A model generated the notes under the pieces. It was not told the DNA's origin. It made no database searches and worked only from the letters and a program-made list of their open reading frames with translations. The translations under genes and the position numbers were made by a program. Source: Noviluteimonas caseinilytica (GTDB lineage Bacteria > Pseudomonadota > Gammaproteobacteria > Xanthomonadales > Xanthomonadaceae). From it: 64,000 bases of DNA. Of this stretch, positions 50,548 to 60,969 are shown one piece after another (position 1 is the first letter of the stretch; the number at the start of each line of letters is the position of its first letter). The stretch is from contig NZ_AP024545.1 of NCBI RefSeq assembly GCF_018406605.1, positions 2,046,001-2,110,000 of the forward strand, given 5' to 3'.

Positions 50548-52929
50548 ATGACTCGCACACACACTCTTCGCGCCCGGGCCCGCGGTTTCTCGCTGCTCGA
50601 AGTGCTCCTCGCCGTCGTGCTGCTCGCGACCGGCCTGCTCGCGCTCGCCGCGTTGCAGGGCGCGCTGGCGCGCAACTCGGCGGACGCCAAGATCCGGTCG
50701 CGCGTGGTCGCGCTGCTCGAGGCGGACCTCGACACGCAACGGTCCACGTCATACACCACCGTCGCGTCGCTGGGCGCGCCGATCACGGCGACCAACCCGG
50801 ATTGCTCCGACCTCACCGTGCTCAACGCGGTGGAAGTGACCGCCTGCGAAGCGGGCCTAGGCAACCTCACGCTCACGCGCACCGTCACGCAGTACGGCGG
50901 CCTCGCCAACGGCAGCGCGTTCGGTGCCGGCGCGCCGGTGGCGCCCAGCAAGGCGGAGTTCAAGCAGATCACCGTCACCGCGGCATGGACCGACGCGCAG
51001 GGCCAGGCGCGCAGCGCCAACATGAGCACCTCGCTCAGCCCGCTCGCGCTGGACGTCAACAATCCGCTCGTCGACAACAATTCCGGCAACGCGCCGCCGA
51101 AGTCGCCGGTCGTGCGCCAGGCCGATCCCACCACCGCCGGCATGATCCCGATCGCGCTGGGCAACGGTGACTCGACCGCCGCGTCCAACCCGACGCCGGA
51201 ACTCGTGGGCCGCAACAACAACCAGCAGCTGGTCGGCACCAAGTTCAACGTGCTCACCTACACGCCGTCGGGCACGATGGCCGTCATCCAGCAGCGCATC
51301 GAAACCGAAGTGCTCAAGTGCACGTGCCAGTACGGCGCGGGCGGCAACAACCTCGGCGAGATCTATCGCGCGTCGCAATGGCCGGCCGTGTGGACCGGCA
51401 AGCGCTACGACGTGTACATCCCGGACACCGCCACCACCGCGCCGGGCCAGCAGTACGCGTCCGGCCCGAAGGCGGGTGTCTCGCAGAGCCCGCTGTGCCA
51501 GGAATGCTGCCGCGACCACCACGACAACCCGGCGGACAGCACCAACGCGAAGTTCGATCCGGAAGCCACGGGCACCACGTACCAGAAGTACGACCTCAAC
51601 GGCTCCAACCAGCTCGTCAACGCGGGCAACACCACCTCGTCCACGTACGTCGACTCGTGCCGCATCATCCGCGTCGACGGGTTCTGGCGCACGGCGGCCG
51701 ACATGTATTCGCGCCAGTTCGGCCTGCTGGAAACCGAAACGGTGCAGGGCGTCCAGGCCAAGACCGGCCTGCCGACGACCGCCGCCACCACGGCGTACAC
51801 CACCTACGTCAAGGACTACCTCAAGCAGTACGACGGGACGTCCGCGAGCGCGCCGACCAACGCGCAGTCGATGTACGACGACTCCGCGCGCGGCCTCAAC
51901 AACCCGGCCACGATCACGATCAGCACGCCGTCCACCACGGACTATCGCTACCTGCATGCCCGTGGCCTGTACGTCGACCATCTTGAAAAGCAGGCACGCG
52001 AAACGCTGGCCAAGGCGTTGGCCGACAAGCGCGCGCAGGGCCAGTGCGCCGCGGGCAGCTCCACGTTGCCGGACTGCGTGCTGCCGTACCTGCCGTTCAC
52101 CACGGTCAACATGACCGAAATCGCCGACTGGGATGCGTCCGACGACACGGTGCTCGCCGTCAACACCGGCAACCTGCTGTCGCTCAATCCGTCGCAGCCT
52201 TCGGGCGGTCGCGCGTACGGCGTCAAGGTCGGCACGTCGAACAACACCGCCTCGGTGCGCACGTCCAACTCCGGCGTCGCGGTGAGTTCGATCATCCCGG
52301 CCGCGACCGACAAGCTGGGCGACGAACCCCTGGTCAGCGACCTGCAGGCGTACACGGTGGGCGGCGCCACCACGCCGCCGACCGGCGACGAGTTCTACAT
52401 CGCGCTGTCCGGTGGCGGCACCAACCCGTACGCCTTCTACGTGATCGCCAGCGACACCGGCGAGTGCGTCAAGCCGACCTCGGGCAACCGTCGCTGCTCC
52501 ACCAACTCCGCGCTGCCCGCGGCGGGTTCGATCCGCCTCGAGCACTACTGGCAGGAAACGACGATCGCCACCGCGGCCAGCACCGTGCTGGGCAGCGTGC
52601 AGTGCACGTACAACGGATCGGCCGTCACCATCGCCACCAACGGCCAGAACGCGAACATCGACGTGCCTTCGTTCCGCAACTACGTCGTGACTGGCGTTAC
52701 CGGCGGGACGGGCGCGAGCATCGGCCTCCCGGTCAACGACACGAAGGCCACGGAAACCACCACGATCTCGTTCACCGCCCTGCCGAAGAACGGCACGATC
52801 ACCGTGACCCTCGCGGAGCAGTCGGGAAGCCCGATCAAGGCGGTCCTGACGGCGTGCACGGCCACGAAGCAGGGCAACAACTACTACTTCGAAACGGGCA
52901 CGTGGACCAAGTCGTGGCTGGCGCCCTGA
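50548..52929 (+). CDS. pilV: Oversized PilV-like minor pilin, possible tip adhesin
   Basis: A 793-residue protein with a normal PilV start, RG|FSLLEVLLAVVLLATG, but about four to five times the usual length. The middle region has CTCQYG and the unusual cluster CQECCRDHHD (Cys317, Cys320, Cys321, His324, His325), which could bind a metal. The C-terminal 250 residues are Thr/Gly/Asn-rich beta strands, as in adhesins. The ATG at 50548 is 7 bases after GGAG; the ATG at 50542 is too close to it. It ends the operon, and no pilY1 follows. A tip-located adhesin that replaces PilY1 is my inference. Confidence 0.8.
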   Translation: MTRTHTLRARARGFSLLEVLLAVVLLATGLLALAALQGALARNSADAKIRSRVVALLEADLDTQRSTSYTTVASLGAPITATNPDCSDLTVLNAVEVTACEAGLGNLTLTRTVTQYGGLANGSAFGAGAPVAPSKAEFKQITVTAAWTDAQGQARSANMSTSLSPLALDVNNPLVDNNSGNAPPKSPVVRQADPTTAGMIPIALGNGDSTAASNPTPELVGRNNNQQLVGTKFNVLTYTPSGTMAVIQQRIETEVLKCTCQYGAGGNNLGEIYRASQWPAVWTGKRYDVYIPDTATTAPGQQYASGPKAGVSQSPLCQECCRDHHDNPADSTNAKFDPEATGTTYQKYDLNGSNQLVNAGNTTSSTYVDSCRIIRVDGFWRTAADMYSRQFGLLETETVQGVQAKTGLPTTAATTAYTTYVKDYLKQYDGTSASAPTNAQSMYDDSARGLNNPATITISTPSTTDYRYLHARGLYVDHLEKQARETLAKALADKRAQGQCAAGSSTLPDCVLPYLPFTTVNMTEIADWDASDDTVLAVNTGNLLSLNPSQPSGGRAYGVKVGTSNNTASVRTSNSGVAVSSIIPAATDKLGDEPLVSDLQAYTVGGATTPPTGDEFYIALSGGGTNPYAFYVIASDTGECVKPTSGNRRCSTNSALPAAGSIRLEHYWQETTIATAASTVLGSVQCTYNGSAVTIATNGQNANIDVPSFRNYVVTGVTGGTGASIGLPVNDTKATETTTISFTALPKNGTITVTLAEQSGSPIKAVLTACTATKQGNNYYFETGTWTKSWLAP

Positions 52930-52962
52930 TGCGGATGCAGCAAGAAACATGCATCTGACGGA

Positions 52963-52991
52963 TTGACGCACCCGGGCGGGCGGCCCAAAAT
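52963..52991 (+). promoter_or_regulatory. Promoter of tRNA-Asn
   Basis: TTGACG (52963-52968) and CAAAAT (52986-52991) are separated by 17 bases, 10 bases before the mature tRNA 5' end. Confidence 0.65.
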
Positions 52992-53001
52992 ACGCGCCCC
53001 C

Positions 53002-53078
53002 GCCCGAATAGCTCAGCCGGTTAGAGCACTTGACTGTTAATCAGGGGGTCGTTGGTTCGAGTCCAACTTCGGGCGCCA
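53002..53078 (+). tRNA. tRNA-Asn (anticodon GTT)
   Basis: A 77-base cloverleaf with acceptor stem GCCCGAA / TTCGGGC, D arm, anticodon loop CTGTTAA with GTT at 53036-53038, T arm GTTGG-TTCGAGT-CCAAC, discriminator G and encoded CCA. It has its own promoter and a strong terminator. Confidence 0.97.
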
Positions 53079-53085
53079 GATTCCG

Positions 53086-53120
53086 CGAAAGGCCAGCCAC
53101 CAGGCTGGCCTTTCGTTTTT
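53086..53120 (+). terminator. Rho-independent terminator of tRNA-Asn
   Basis: A perfect 13-bp stem CGAAAGGCCAGCC / GGCTGGCCTTTCG with a 4-base loop followed by TTTTT, 7 bases after the tRNA. It may also serve the convergent prepilin gene. Confidence 0.95.
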
Positions 53121-53138
53121 GCGGTCCAGGTGCGCGCT

Positions 53139-53705
53139 TCATTGCGCATCCACGCACGCACGCGCCGCGCCCGCGTCCGGCGCAGCAGCGCGCAATCGCC
53201 CCGCGTTATTGAGCACCAGCGCCGTCGCGTGCCCCGTGCCGCGCCCGTCGCACAGGGTGAAGGTGGTGTTCGTCCCCGCGCTGCTGCCATCGGGCTGGAA
53301 CACCAGCCGCGTGCGCCCGATCGTGCTGCGCAGGCGCACCTTGCCGCCCAGCGGCCCGACCTGCTGCAGCAACGATTCCCCCGCATCGTGGACGCGATCG
53401 CCATCCGCGTCGGCATAGGCGATCCACCCGCGATGCCAGTCGATCCCGCCCCCGCACGCATGCGGCACGCCGGGGCACACGACGACGTCCTGCGCGCCCG
53501 ACGCCGCCCGGCTGGCCGCCAGCAACACGCTCGCCGCCAGCGCCTGCTGCGCCGTGCCGCTCCGCGTGGCCTCGCGCGCGCCGTCGAACACCGGCAGTGC
53601 CACGGCCGCCAGCACCCCCAGCACCGCGACGGCGATCATCACTTCGATCATCGACACGCCCGCGACGGGCAAGCGGTTGCGGGATCGGGGGCAGGGCGGC
53701 TTCAT
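53139..53705 (-). CDS. Orphan GspH/FimT-like prepilin
   Basis: A 188-residue prepilin-like protein. A basic leader is followed by AG|VSMIEVMIAVAVLG, so Gly at -1 and Glu at +5 are kept though the FTLIE consensus is altered. The C-terminal domain is GspH-like (RGWIAYADADGDRVHDAGE, RLRSTIGRTRLVFQPDGSS) with Cys residues at three places. The ATG at 53705 gives a normal leader; an ATG at 53750 is possible. It is separated from the main pilin operon by tRNA-Asn and reads toward it. Confidence 0.8.
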   Translation of the reverse strand: MKPPCPRSRNRLPVAGVSMIEVMIAVAVLGVLAAVALPVFDGAREATRSGTAQQALAASVLLAASRAASGAQDVVVCPGVPHACGGGIDWHRGWIAYADADGDRVHDAGESLLQQVGPLGGKVRLRSTIGRTRLVFQPDGSSAGTNTTFTLCDGRGTGHATALVLNNAGRLRAAAPDAGAARACVDAQ

Positions 53706-53810
53706 GCCGATGAACGCTACGCACCGCGCCGCCTCCGCCCCATCGGACATTGCTGCCACACCGTGTCAGGAGATCCCCCGCCAGCGCGTCAGGCTTCATG
53801 ACCCCGGGGC

Positions 53811-53816
53811 TACACT
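53811..53816 (+). promoter_or_regulatory. -10 box upstream of uvrB
   Basis: TACACT, the same -10 hexamer as before petA and tRNA-Val, lies 34 bases before the uvrB ATG. No convincing -35 and no LexA-type box is visible around it. Confidence 0.4.
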
Positions 53817-53850
53817 CGCCCGCTTCCCGTTCCAGAACCGATCGCACCCG

Positions 53851-55899
<2,049 letters not shown>

Positions 55900-55976
55900 A
55901 GTCGGGCGCGCGTCCCAGTTCGCCCCTCCCGCACGCAGGTGCCTGACGTTATCCTGCGCGGCGGGGAACCAGGGGA

Positions 55977-58646
55977 ATGTTGCGCATGATGCGATGGAAG
56001 GGGACGGCCCTGTGGGCCGGGGTGTTTGCGTGCGTGGGGATCGTCGGGTGGGGACTCGGCCATCGGAATGAAGCGCCCGTTCGGGCGGGCACCGGCGAGA
56101 TCGTCGCCACGTCATCGTCGCGCCCCGCATTGCGCGTGCCGGCATTGACGACACCGCGTGCCCCGCAACGCATCGCGCTGGATGCCAGCCTGGCGCGCCG
56201 GGCGCTGCACGATGGCGAACTGCGCGTGACGCTCGCCGATGGCGACAGCTATCCGGTGCGCATCGAACGCCAGGAAACCGATGCACACGGGCACTGGTCG
56301 CTCGTGGGGCGCGTGCAGACGCCGTTCGGTGCACAGCCGATGGTGCTCACGTTCGGCGGCGACGCGGTTTTCGGCGTGCTGCCCACGCCCGACGGCCGCA
56401 CGATGCAGGTGACCACCGGTCCCGGCGGCGTCGTCTCCATCGCGCCTTCGGGCGGGATGGTGCCCGAAGGCAAGCCGGGGCTCGACGTCGCGCCGGACTT
56501 CCTCGTGCCACCGCGCGACCCCAGTCCCGAACCGCCGCGCGCGGTCGTCGACGGCGTGCGCCCGGACGCGCGCGGCCGCACGCGCCTCGTCGGCGATGCG
56601 CCGATTTCGGTGGTCACGCCCGTCATTTCGACGGCTGCCGCGCCGCCCGAAACCACGCCCGTGCAGATCGACGTGCTGGCGTTCTATTCGCCGGACCTCG
56701 TCACCAAGCGCGGCAGCGTGTCCGCCGTGCAGACCGAGATGGCGAACCTGTTCGCCGTCGCCAACCAGAGCCACGTCGACAGCGGCTCGCGCGTACGGCT
56801 CAACGCCGTGGGCGTGCAGCAACTGGCGGTGCCGGACACGGACACCAACAGCAAGATCCTCAACGACATGAGCTACGGACGCGTGCCGGGCGTCGACCTG
56901 GAGGCGATGCGCGACAGCTACGGCGCCGACCTGGTCACGCTGGTGCGCCCATACCACGACTTCGATGGGTCCTGCGGCATCGCCTGGCTCGGCGGCGCCG
57001 AGCTCGCGCGCAGCAGCAACCTGGCGGCCACCTACGCCTACAGCGTCGTGGACGTGGATCCGTGCTGGGCGAATACCCTGGCGCACGAACTCGCCCACCT
57101 GATGGGGTCCATGCACGACCGCGGCACCGCGACGTCGTACGAAGGCGACCTCAGCCACGGGGCGTACGTGTATTCGTTCGGGCGCGCCACGCCGGAATTC
57201 GCGACGATCATGGCGTACGCGCACGGCCAGCCGTCGATCCCCTTCTTCTCAAATCCCGCGTCCACGCGATGCGCCGGCCAGCCCTGCGGCCTGCCCGACG
57301 ACACCGACAACGTGCAAAGCCTCAACCGCATGGCGCCTTCCATCGCCGCCTTCCGCGGACCGCCGAACACGCTGTCGATCGCCGACGTGGAAATGCTCGA
57401 AGCCGCGGACGGCACGCGCACGGGCTGGGTGCCGATCCGGCTCTCCGCGAAGGCGCCGGTCGGCGGCGTCACGGTGCAGGTCTCGGTCACGGGCGGCACG
57501 GCGACGCCGGGCGTGGATTACACGACGCCGTACGCCTCGTCGATCGTCATCGAGGAGGGACAACGCGAAGCGACGTTCGCGTTCGAGGTCCTCGCGGACG
57601 ATGCGATCGAACCCGACGAAACCGTGCTCCTGCACATCGCGACGTCGTCCGGGTACGCGATCCACGATGCCGATGCCGTGGTCACGATCGCCAACGACGA
57701 TCCGCGCCCGTCGGTGAAGGGCCGCGTGGTGTTTCCCGCCAACGTGACGCCGCCTGCGACGTCGTTCGACCTGACGGTCACCGGCATCGGCGACAACCCG
57801 TGGTCGAGCGCCGTGCTGCGCGTCGCGCCGCCGGATTTCCGCTATTCGATCCCCGCCTCGCCGGGCGCGCCGCTGGTGATCCAACCATCGATGGCGGCGA
57901 CGTTCGTCACGCCGCGTGCCCGCTTCAACGAAGTGCTCCGGGACACGGCCTACGACCTGCGTGCGGAGCGCGGTGTCGTGGTGACCGGCCGCCTGCGTGC
58001 GCCGCCGGGCATGGCGTTGCCCACCGGACCGGTGCAGCTGACCCTGCGCGACGGCGTGGTCAACCACATGGTCGAACACCCGGTGGCCGTGTCGCCGCCG
58101 GACTTCTCCTATTCGTGGCGCGTGGTCACGGGCGGGGCGCTGCACGTGATGATGCCGGACGCGCTGCCGGTGGCAGGCAACGCGAAGCCGTTCCTGCCTT
58201 ACTCGTACTACCTGTTCGACCTGCGCCAGGACACGACATTCGACGTCCAGTTGTCGACGCTGCCCACGCTGCGCTGGTGTTGCGGCAACTGGAGCATGGA
58301 GGCGCCGACGTCGGAGTACCACGGCTACTTCTTCGTCTCGGCGTACCTCAGCGCGCCGGCGCCCGTCGGCGGTACGACGTTCCATTACCGGCTCGTGGAC
58401 GGCACGGCGCACGCAGGCGAGGACTTCGACGCGGAGAGCGGGACGGTCACGATTCCCGAAGGGCAGCAGTTCGTGCAGTTCAGCGCCCCCCACATCCTGG
58501 GCGACGACAAGCGCGAAGGGTCGGAATATTTCGACTTCGAGGTCGACCAGGCCTCCGGCGCTTCGCTGCCCGTGACCCGGATCCGCATGTGGATCGTCGA
58601 GTCCCGCAGGACGGGCGGTGCATTGCGCCCGGATCCGGCGCAGTGA
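55977..58646 (+). CDS. Secreted metzincin-like metalloprotease with Calx-beta domains
   Basis: An 889-residue protein with an N-terminal signal/anchor (about 1-30), a pro-region to about 225, and a reprolysin-like catalytic domain about 230-455. The zinc site HELAHLMGSMHD matches HExxHxxGxxHD (His370, Glu371, His374, His380), and TIMAY supplies the Met-turn. A Calx-beta domain about 475-575 (GVDYTTPYAS, DDAIEPDETVLLHIA) and another about 780-870 (GEDFDAESGTVTIPEG, DDKREGSEYFDFEV) may bind calcium. It probably degrades extracellular proteins. Start ATG at 55977 is followed by other ATGs at 55986 and 55989; the ribosome site GGGGAA best fits the first. Confidence 0.85.
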   Translation: MLRMMRWKGTALWAGVFACVGIVGWGLGHRNEAPVRAGTGEIVATSSSRPALRVPALTTPRAPQRIALDASLARRALHDGELRVTLADGDSYPVRIERQETDAHGHWSLVGRVQTPFGAQPMVLTFGGDAVFGVLPTPDGRTMQVTTGPGGVVSIAPSGGMVPEGKPGLDVAPDFLVPPRDPSPEPPRAVVDGVRPDARGRTRLVGDAPISVVTPVISTAAAPPETTPVQIDVLAFYSPDLVTKRGSVSAVQTEMANLFAVANQSHVDSGSRVRLNAVGVQQLAVPDTDTNSKILNDMSYGRVPGVDLEAMRDSYGADLVTLVRPYHDFDGSCGIAWLGGAELARSSNLAATYAYSVVDVDPCWANTLAHELAHLMGSMHDRGTATSYEGDLSHGAYVYSFGRATPEFATIMAYAHGQPSIPFFSNPASTRCAGQPCGLPDDTDNVQSLNRMAPSIAAFRGPPNTLSIADVEMLEAADGTRTGWVPIRLSAKAPVGGVTVQVSVTGGTATPGVDYTTPYASSIVIEEGQREATFAFEVLADDAIEPDETVLLHIATSSGYAIHDADAVVTIANDDPRPSVKGRVVFPANVTPPATSFDLTVTGIGDNPWSSAVLRVAPPDFRYSIPASPGAPLVIQPSMAATFVTPRARFNEVLRDTAYDLRAERGVVVTGRLRAPPGMALPTGPVQLTLRDGVVNHMVEHPVAVSPPDFSYSWRVVTGGALHVMMPDALPVAGNAKPFLPYSYYLFDLRQDTTFDVQLSTLPTLRWCCGNWSMEAPTSEYHGYFFVSAYLSAPAPVGGTTFHYRLVDGTAHAGEDFDAESGTVTIPEGQQFVQFSAPHILGDDKREGSEYFDFEVDQASGASLPVTRIRMWIVESRRTGGALRPDPAQ

Positions 58647-58650
58647 CCGG

Positions 58651-58680
58651 TTGTCGGTGGCGTTAGGGCTGGGCTACACT
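58651..58680 (+). promoter_or_regulatory. Promoter of tRNA-Val
   Basis: TTGTCG (58651-58656) and TACACT (58675-58680) with an 18-base spacer, the same arrangement as at petABC. A hairpin CCCCTTGGCG / CGCCGAGGGG (58686-58712, one mismatch) lies between it and the tRNA and may guide 5' processing. Confidence 0.65.
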
Positions 58681-58718
58681 TCGCGCCCCTTGGCGGCTTC
58701 GTCGCCGAGGGGCAACAC

Positions 58719-58793
58719 GGGCGGTTAGCTCAGCGGTAGAGCACTACCTTGACATGGTAGGGGTCACAGGTTCGAAACCTGTACCGCCCACCA
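58719..58793 (+). tRNA. tRNA-Val (anticodon GAC)
   Basis: A 75-base cloverleaf with acceptor GGGCGGT / ACCGCCC, anticodon loop TTGACAT with GAC at 58751-58753, T arm ACAGG-TTCGAAA-CCTGT, discriminator A and encoded CCA. It is followed by 184 bases of leader and then thrS. Confidence 0.97.
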
Positions 58794-58862
58794 CGCTTCC
58801 ACGGCGTGGCATCCAAACGACAGAACGAGGTGGCCCGCGGAAACGCTGGCCGAGCGTGCGAC

Positions 58863-58889
58863 ATGAGCACTACCGACGCCCACATTTGA
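58863..58889 (+). other. Candidate leader peptide MSTTDAHI upstream of thrS
   Basis: An eight-codon ORF with two adjacent Thr codons (ACT ACC) ends 30 bases before a terminator hairpin that precedes thrS. The arrangement is what translation-based attenuation of a threonyl-tRNA synthetase gene would need. There is only a weak ribosome binding site, so chance is quite possible. Confidence 0.2.
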
Positions 58890-58918
58890 TCCCGTCCGAG
58901 TCGCTGGCTGGTCTGCAG

Positions 58919-58938
58919 GCGCCTTCGGGCGCTTTTTT
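58919..58938 (+). terminator. Intrinsic terminator/attenuator between tRNA-Val and thrS
   Basis: A 5-bp stem GCGCC / GGCGC with loop TTCG and six T residues. It can end the tRNA-Val transcript; because no clear promoter follows in the 39 bases before thrS, it may also act as an attenuator for thrS. Confidence 0.75.
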
Positions 58939-58977
58939 CGTTTCCAGCCCTTGCCACATTTCCCGGTGCTCCGAGCC

Positions 58978-60906
58978 ATGAACGCAGAAGTCCAGCACGC
59001 CGTCGCCGTCACGCTGCCCGATGGCAGCGTCCGCAATTTCGACCATCCCGTTTCCGTCGCCGACGTCGCCGCCTCCATCGGCGCGGGCCTGGCCAAGGCC
59101 GCGCTGGCCGGCAAGGTCGACGGCAAGCTGGTGGACACCAGTTTCCGCATCGACCACGACGCCTCGCTCGAGATCGTCACCGACAAGCATCCCGACGCCC
59201 TCGACGTGCTGCGCCACTCCACGGCGCACCTCCTGGCGCAGGCGGTGCAGCGCTTGTTCCCCGGCGCGCAGGTCACCATCGGCCCGGTGATCGACAACGG
59301 CTTCTATTACGACTTCGCCTACGAGCGCCCGTTCACGCCGGAAGACCTGCCGGCGATCGAAGCGGAGATGCAGAAGATCGTGAAGGAAGCGCAGCCCGTG
59401 TCGCGCAGCGTCAAGTCGCGCGACGACGCCGTGGCGTTCTTCAAGGGCATGGGCGAACACTTCAAGGCGGAGATCATCGAATCGATCCCCGCGACGGAAG
59501 ACCTCTCGCTGTATTCGCAGGGCGAGTTCACCGACCTGTGCCGCGGCCCGCACGTGCCGGGCACGGACAAGCTGCGCGCTTTCAAGTTGATGAAGGTGGC
59601 CGGCGCGTATTGGCGCGGCGATTCGAACAACCAGATGCTCAGCCGCATCTACGGCACCGCGTGGTTGAACGACAAGGACCTCAAGGCGTATTTGACGCAG
59701 CTGGAAGAGGCCGAGAAGCGCGACCATCGCAAGATCGCCAAGCAGCAGGACCTGTTCCACCTGCAGGAAGAAGCGCCGGGCCTGGTGTTCTGGCATCCGA
59801 AGGGCTGGTCGATCTGGCAGGTCGTCGAGCAGTACATGCGCGGCGTGTACCGCGACAGCGGCTACCAGGAAGTACGTTGCCCGCAGATCCTCGACGTGTC
59901 GCTGTGGAAGCGCTCGGGCCACTGGGACAACTACCAGAGCAACATGTTCTTCACCGAATCGGAGAAGCGCACGTACGCGGTCAAGCCCATGAACTGCCCG
60001 GGCCACGTGCAGGTGTTCAACCACGGCCTGCACAGCTACCGCGACCTGCCGATCCGCTACGGCGAATTCGGCGCGTGCCATCGCAACGAACCCTCGGGCG
60101 CGCTGCACGGCATCCTGCGCGTGCGCGGCTTCACGCAGGACGACGGGCACATCTTCTGCACCGAGGACCAGATCGAGGCCGAGGTCACCGCCTTCCACAA
60201 GCAGGCGATGGACGTGTACGCCCGCTTCGGGTTCCAGGACGTGCAGCTGAAGATCGCGCTGCGCCCCGAGCCCCGCCTGGGCGACGACGCCACCTGGGAC
60301 AAGGCCGAGGACGCCCTGCGCTCGGCCCTGCGCGCCGCCGGCGTGGAATGGGAGGAACTGCCGGGCGAGGGCGCCTTCTACGGCCCGAAGATCGAGTACC
60401 ACCTCAAGGACGCCATCGGCCGCACCTGGCAGCTGGGCACGATGCAGGTCGATTTCATGATGCCGGGCCGCCTGGGCGCCGAGTACGTGGACGAACACAG
60501 CGCCAAGCGCCACCCGGTCATGCTGCACCGGGCGATCGTGGGGTCGATGGAGCGTTTCATCGGGATCCTGATCGAGCACCACGCCGGCCATTTCCCGCCG
60601 TGGCTGGCCCCGGTGCAGGCCGTCGTCATGAACATCACCGACGCGCAGGCAGACTGGGTGGCCGAGGTTCGGAAAACCCTTACGAATCAAGGCTTCCGGG
60701 TCGACGCCGATTTGCGGAACGAGAAAATCGGCTATAAGATCCGCGAGCACACGCTGCAGCGCGTGCCGTACCTGCTGGTGGTCGGGGACCGCGAGAAGGA
60801 AAACGGCGCAGTCGCCGTGCGCACGCGCGGTGGCGAAGACCTGGGCACCATGTCCATCGCCGACTTCGCGCAGCGCCTGCGCGACGAGTCATCCGCAGCA
60901 GCGTAA
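58978..60906 (+). CDS. thrS: Threonyl-tRNA synthetase
   Basis: A 642-residue class II synthetase. Domains in order: N-terminal TGS (about 8-70), editing/SAD domain with HSTAHLLAQAV and a second His/Cys set, catalytic core with the zinc ligand Cys340 in NCPGH, motif 2 CHRNEPSG, motif 3 near HRAIVGSMERFIG, and a C-terminal anticodon-binding domain. Start ATG at 58978 gives the normal N-terminus; a TTG upstream at 58951 is not needed. infC follows after 63 bases. Confidence 0.97.
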   Translation: MNAEVQHAVAVTLPDGSVRNFDHPVSVADVAASIGAGLAKAALAGKVDGKLVDTSFRIDHDASLEIVTDKHPDALDVLRHSTAHLLAQAVQRLFPGAQVTIGPVIDNGFYYDFAYERPFTPEDLPAIEAEMQKIVKEAQPVSRSVKSRDDAVAFFKGMGEHFKAEIIESIPATEDLSLYSQGEFTDLCRGPHVPGTDKLRAFKLMKVAGAYWRGDSNNQMLSRIYGTAWLNDKDLKAYLTQLEEAEKRDHRKIAKQQDLFHLQEEAPGLVFWHPKGWSIWQVVEQYMRGVYRDSGYQEVRCPQILDVSLWKRSGHWDNYQSNMFFTESEKRTYAVKPMNCPGHVQVFNHGLHSYRDLPIRYGEFGACHRNEPSGALHGILRVRGFTQDDGHIFCTEDQIEAEVTAFHKQAMDVYARFGFQDVQLKIALRPEPRLGDDATWDKAEDALRSALRAAGVEWEELPGEGAFYGPKIEYHLKDAIGRTWQLGTMQVDFMMPGRLGAEYVDEHSAKRHPVMLHRAIVGSMERFIGILIEHHAGHFPPWLAPVQAVVMNITDAQADWVAEVRKTLTNQGFRVDADLRNEKIGYKIREHTLQRVPYLLVVGDREKENGAVAVRTRGGEDLGTMSIADFAQRLRDESSAAA

Positions 60907-60969
60907 GCATTCAAAGGCCCGGTCGCGTTCCCTCGCGCGGCCGGATCATTCCACGTTGGAGATTGCGAC

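Noticed and set aside
53761..53850. LexA/SOS box for uvrB
   Set aside because: I found no palindromic box resembling known LexA sites in the upstream region.
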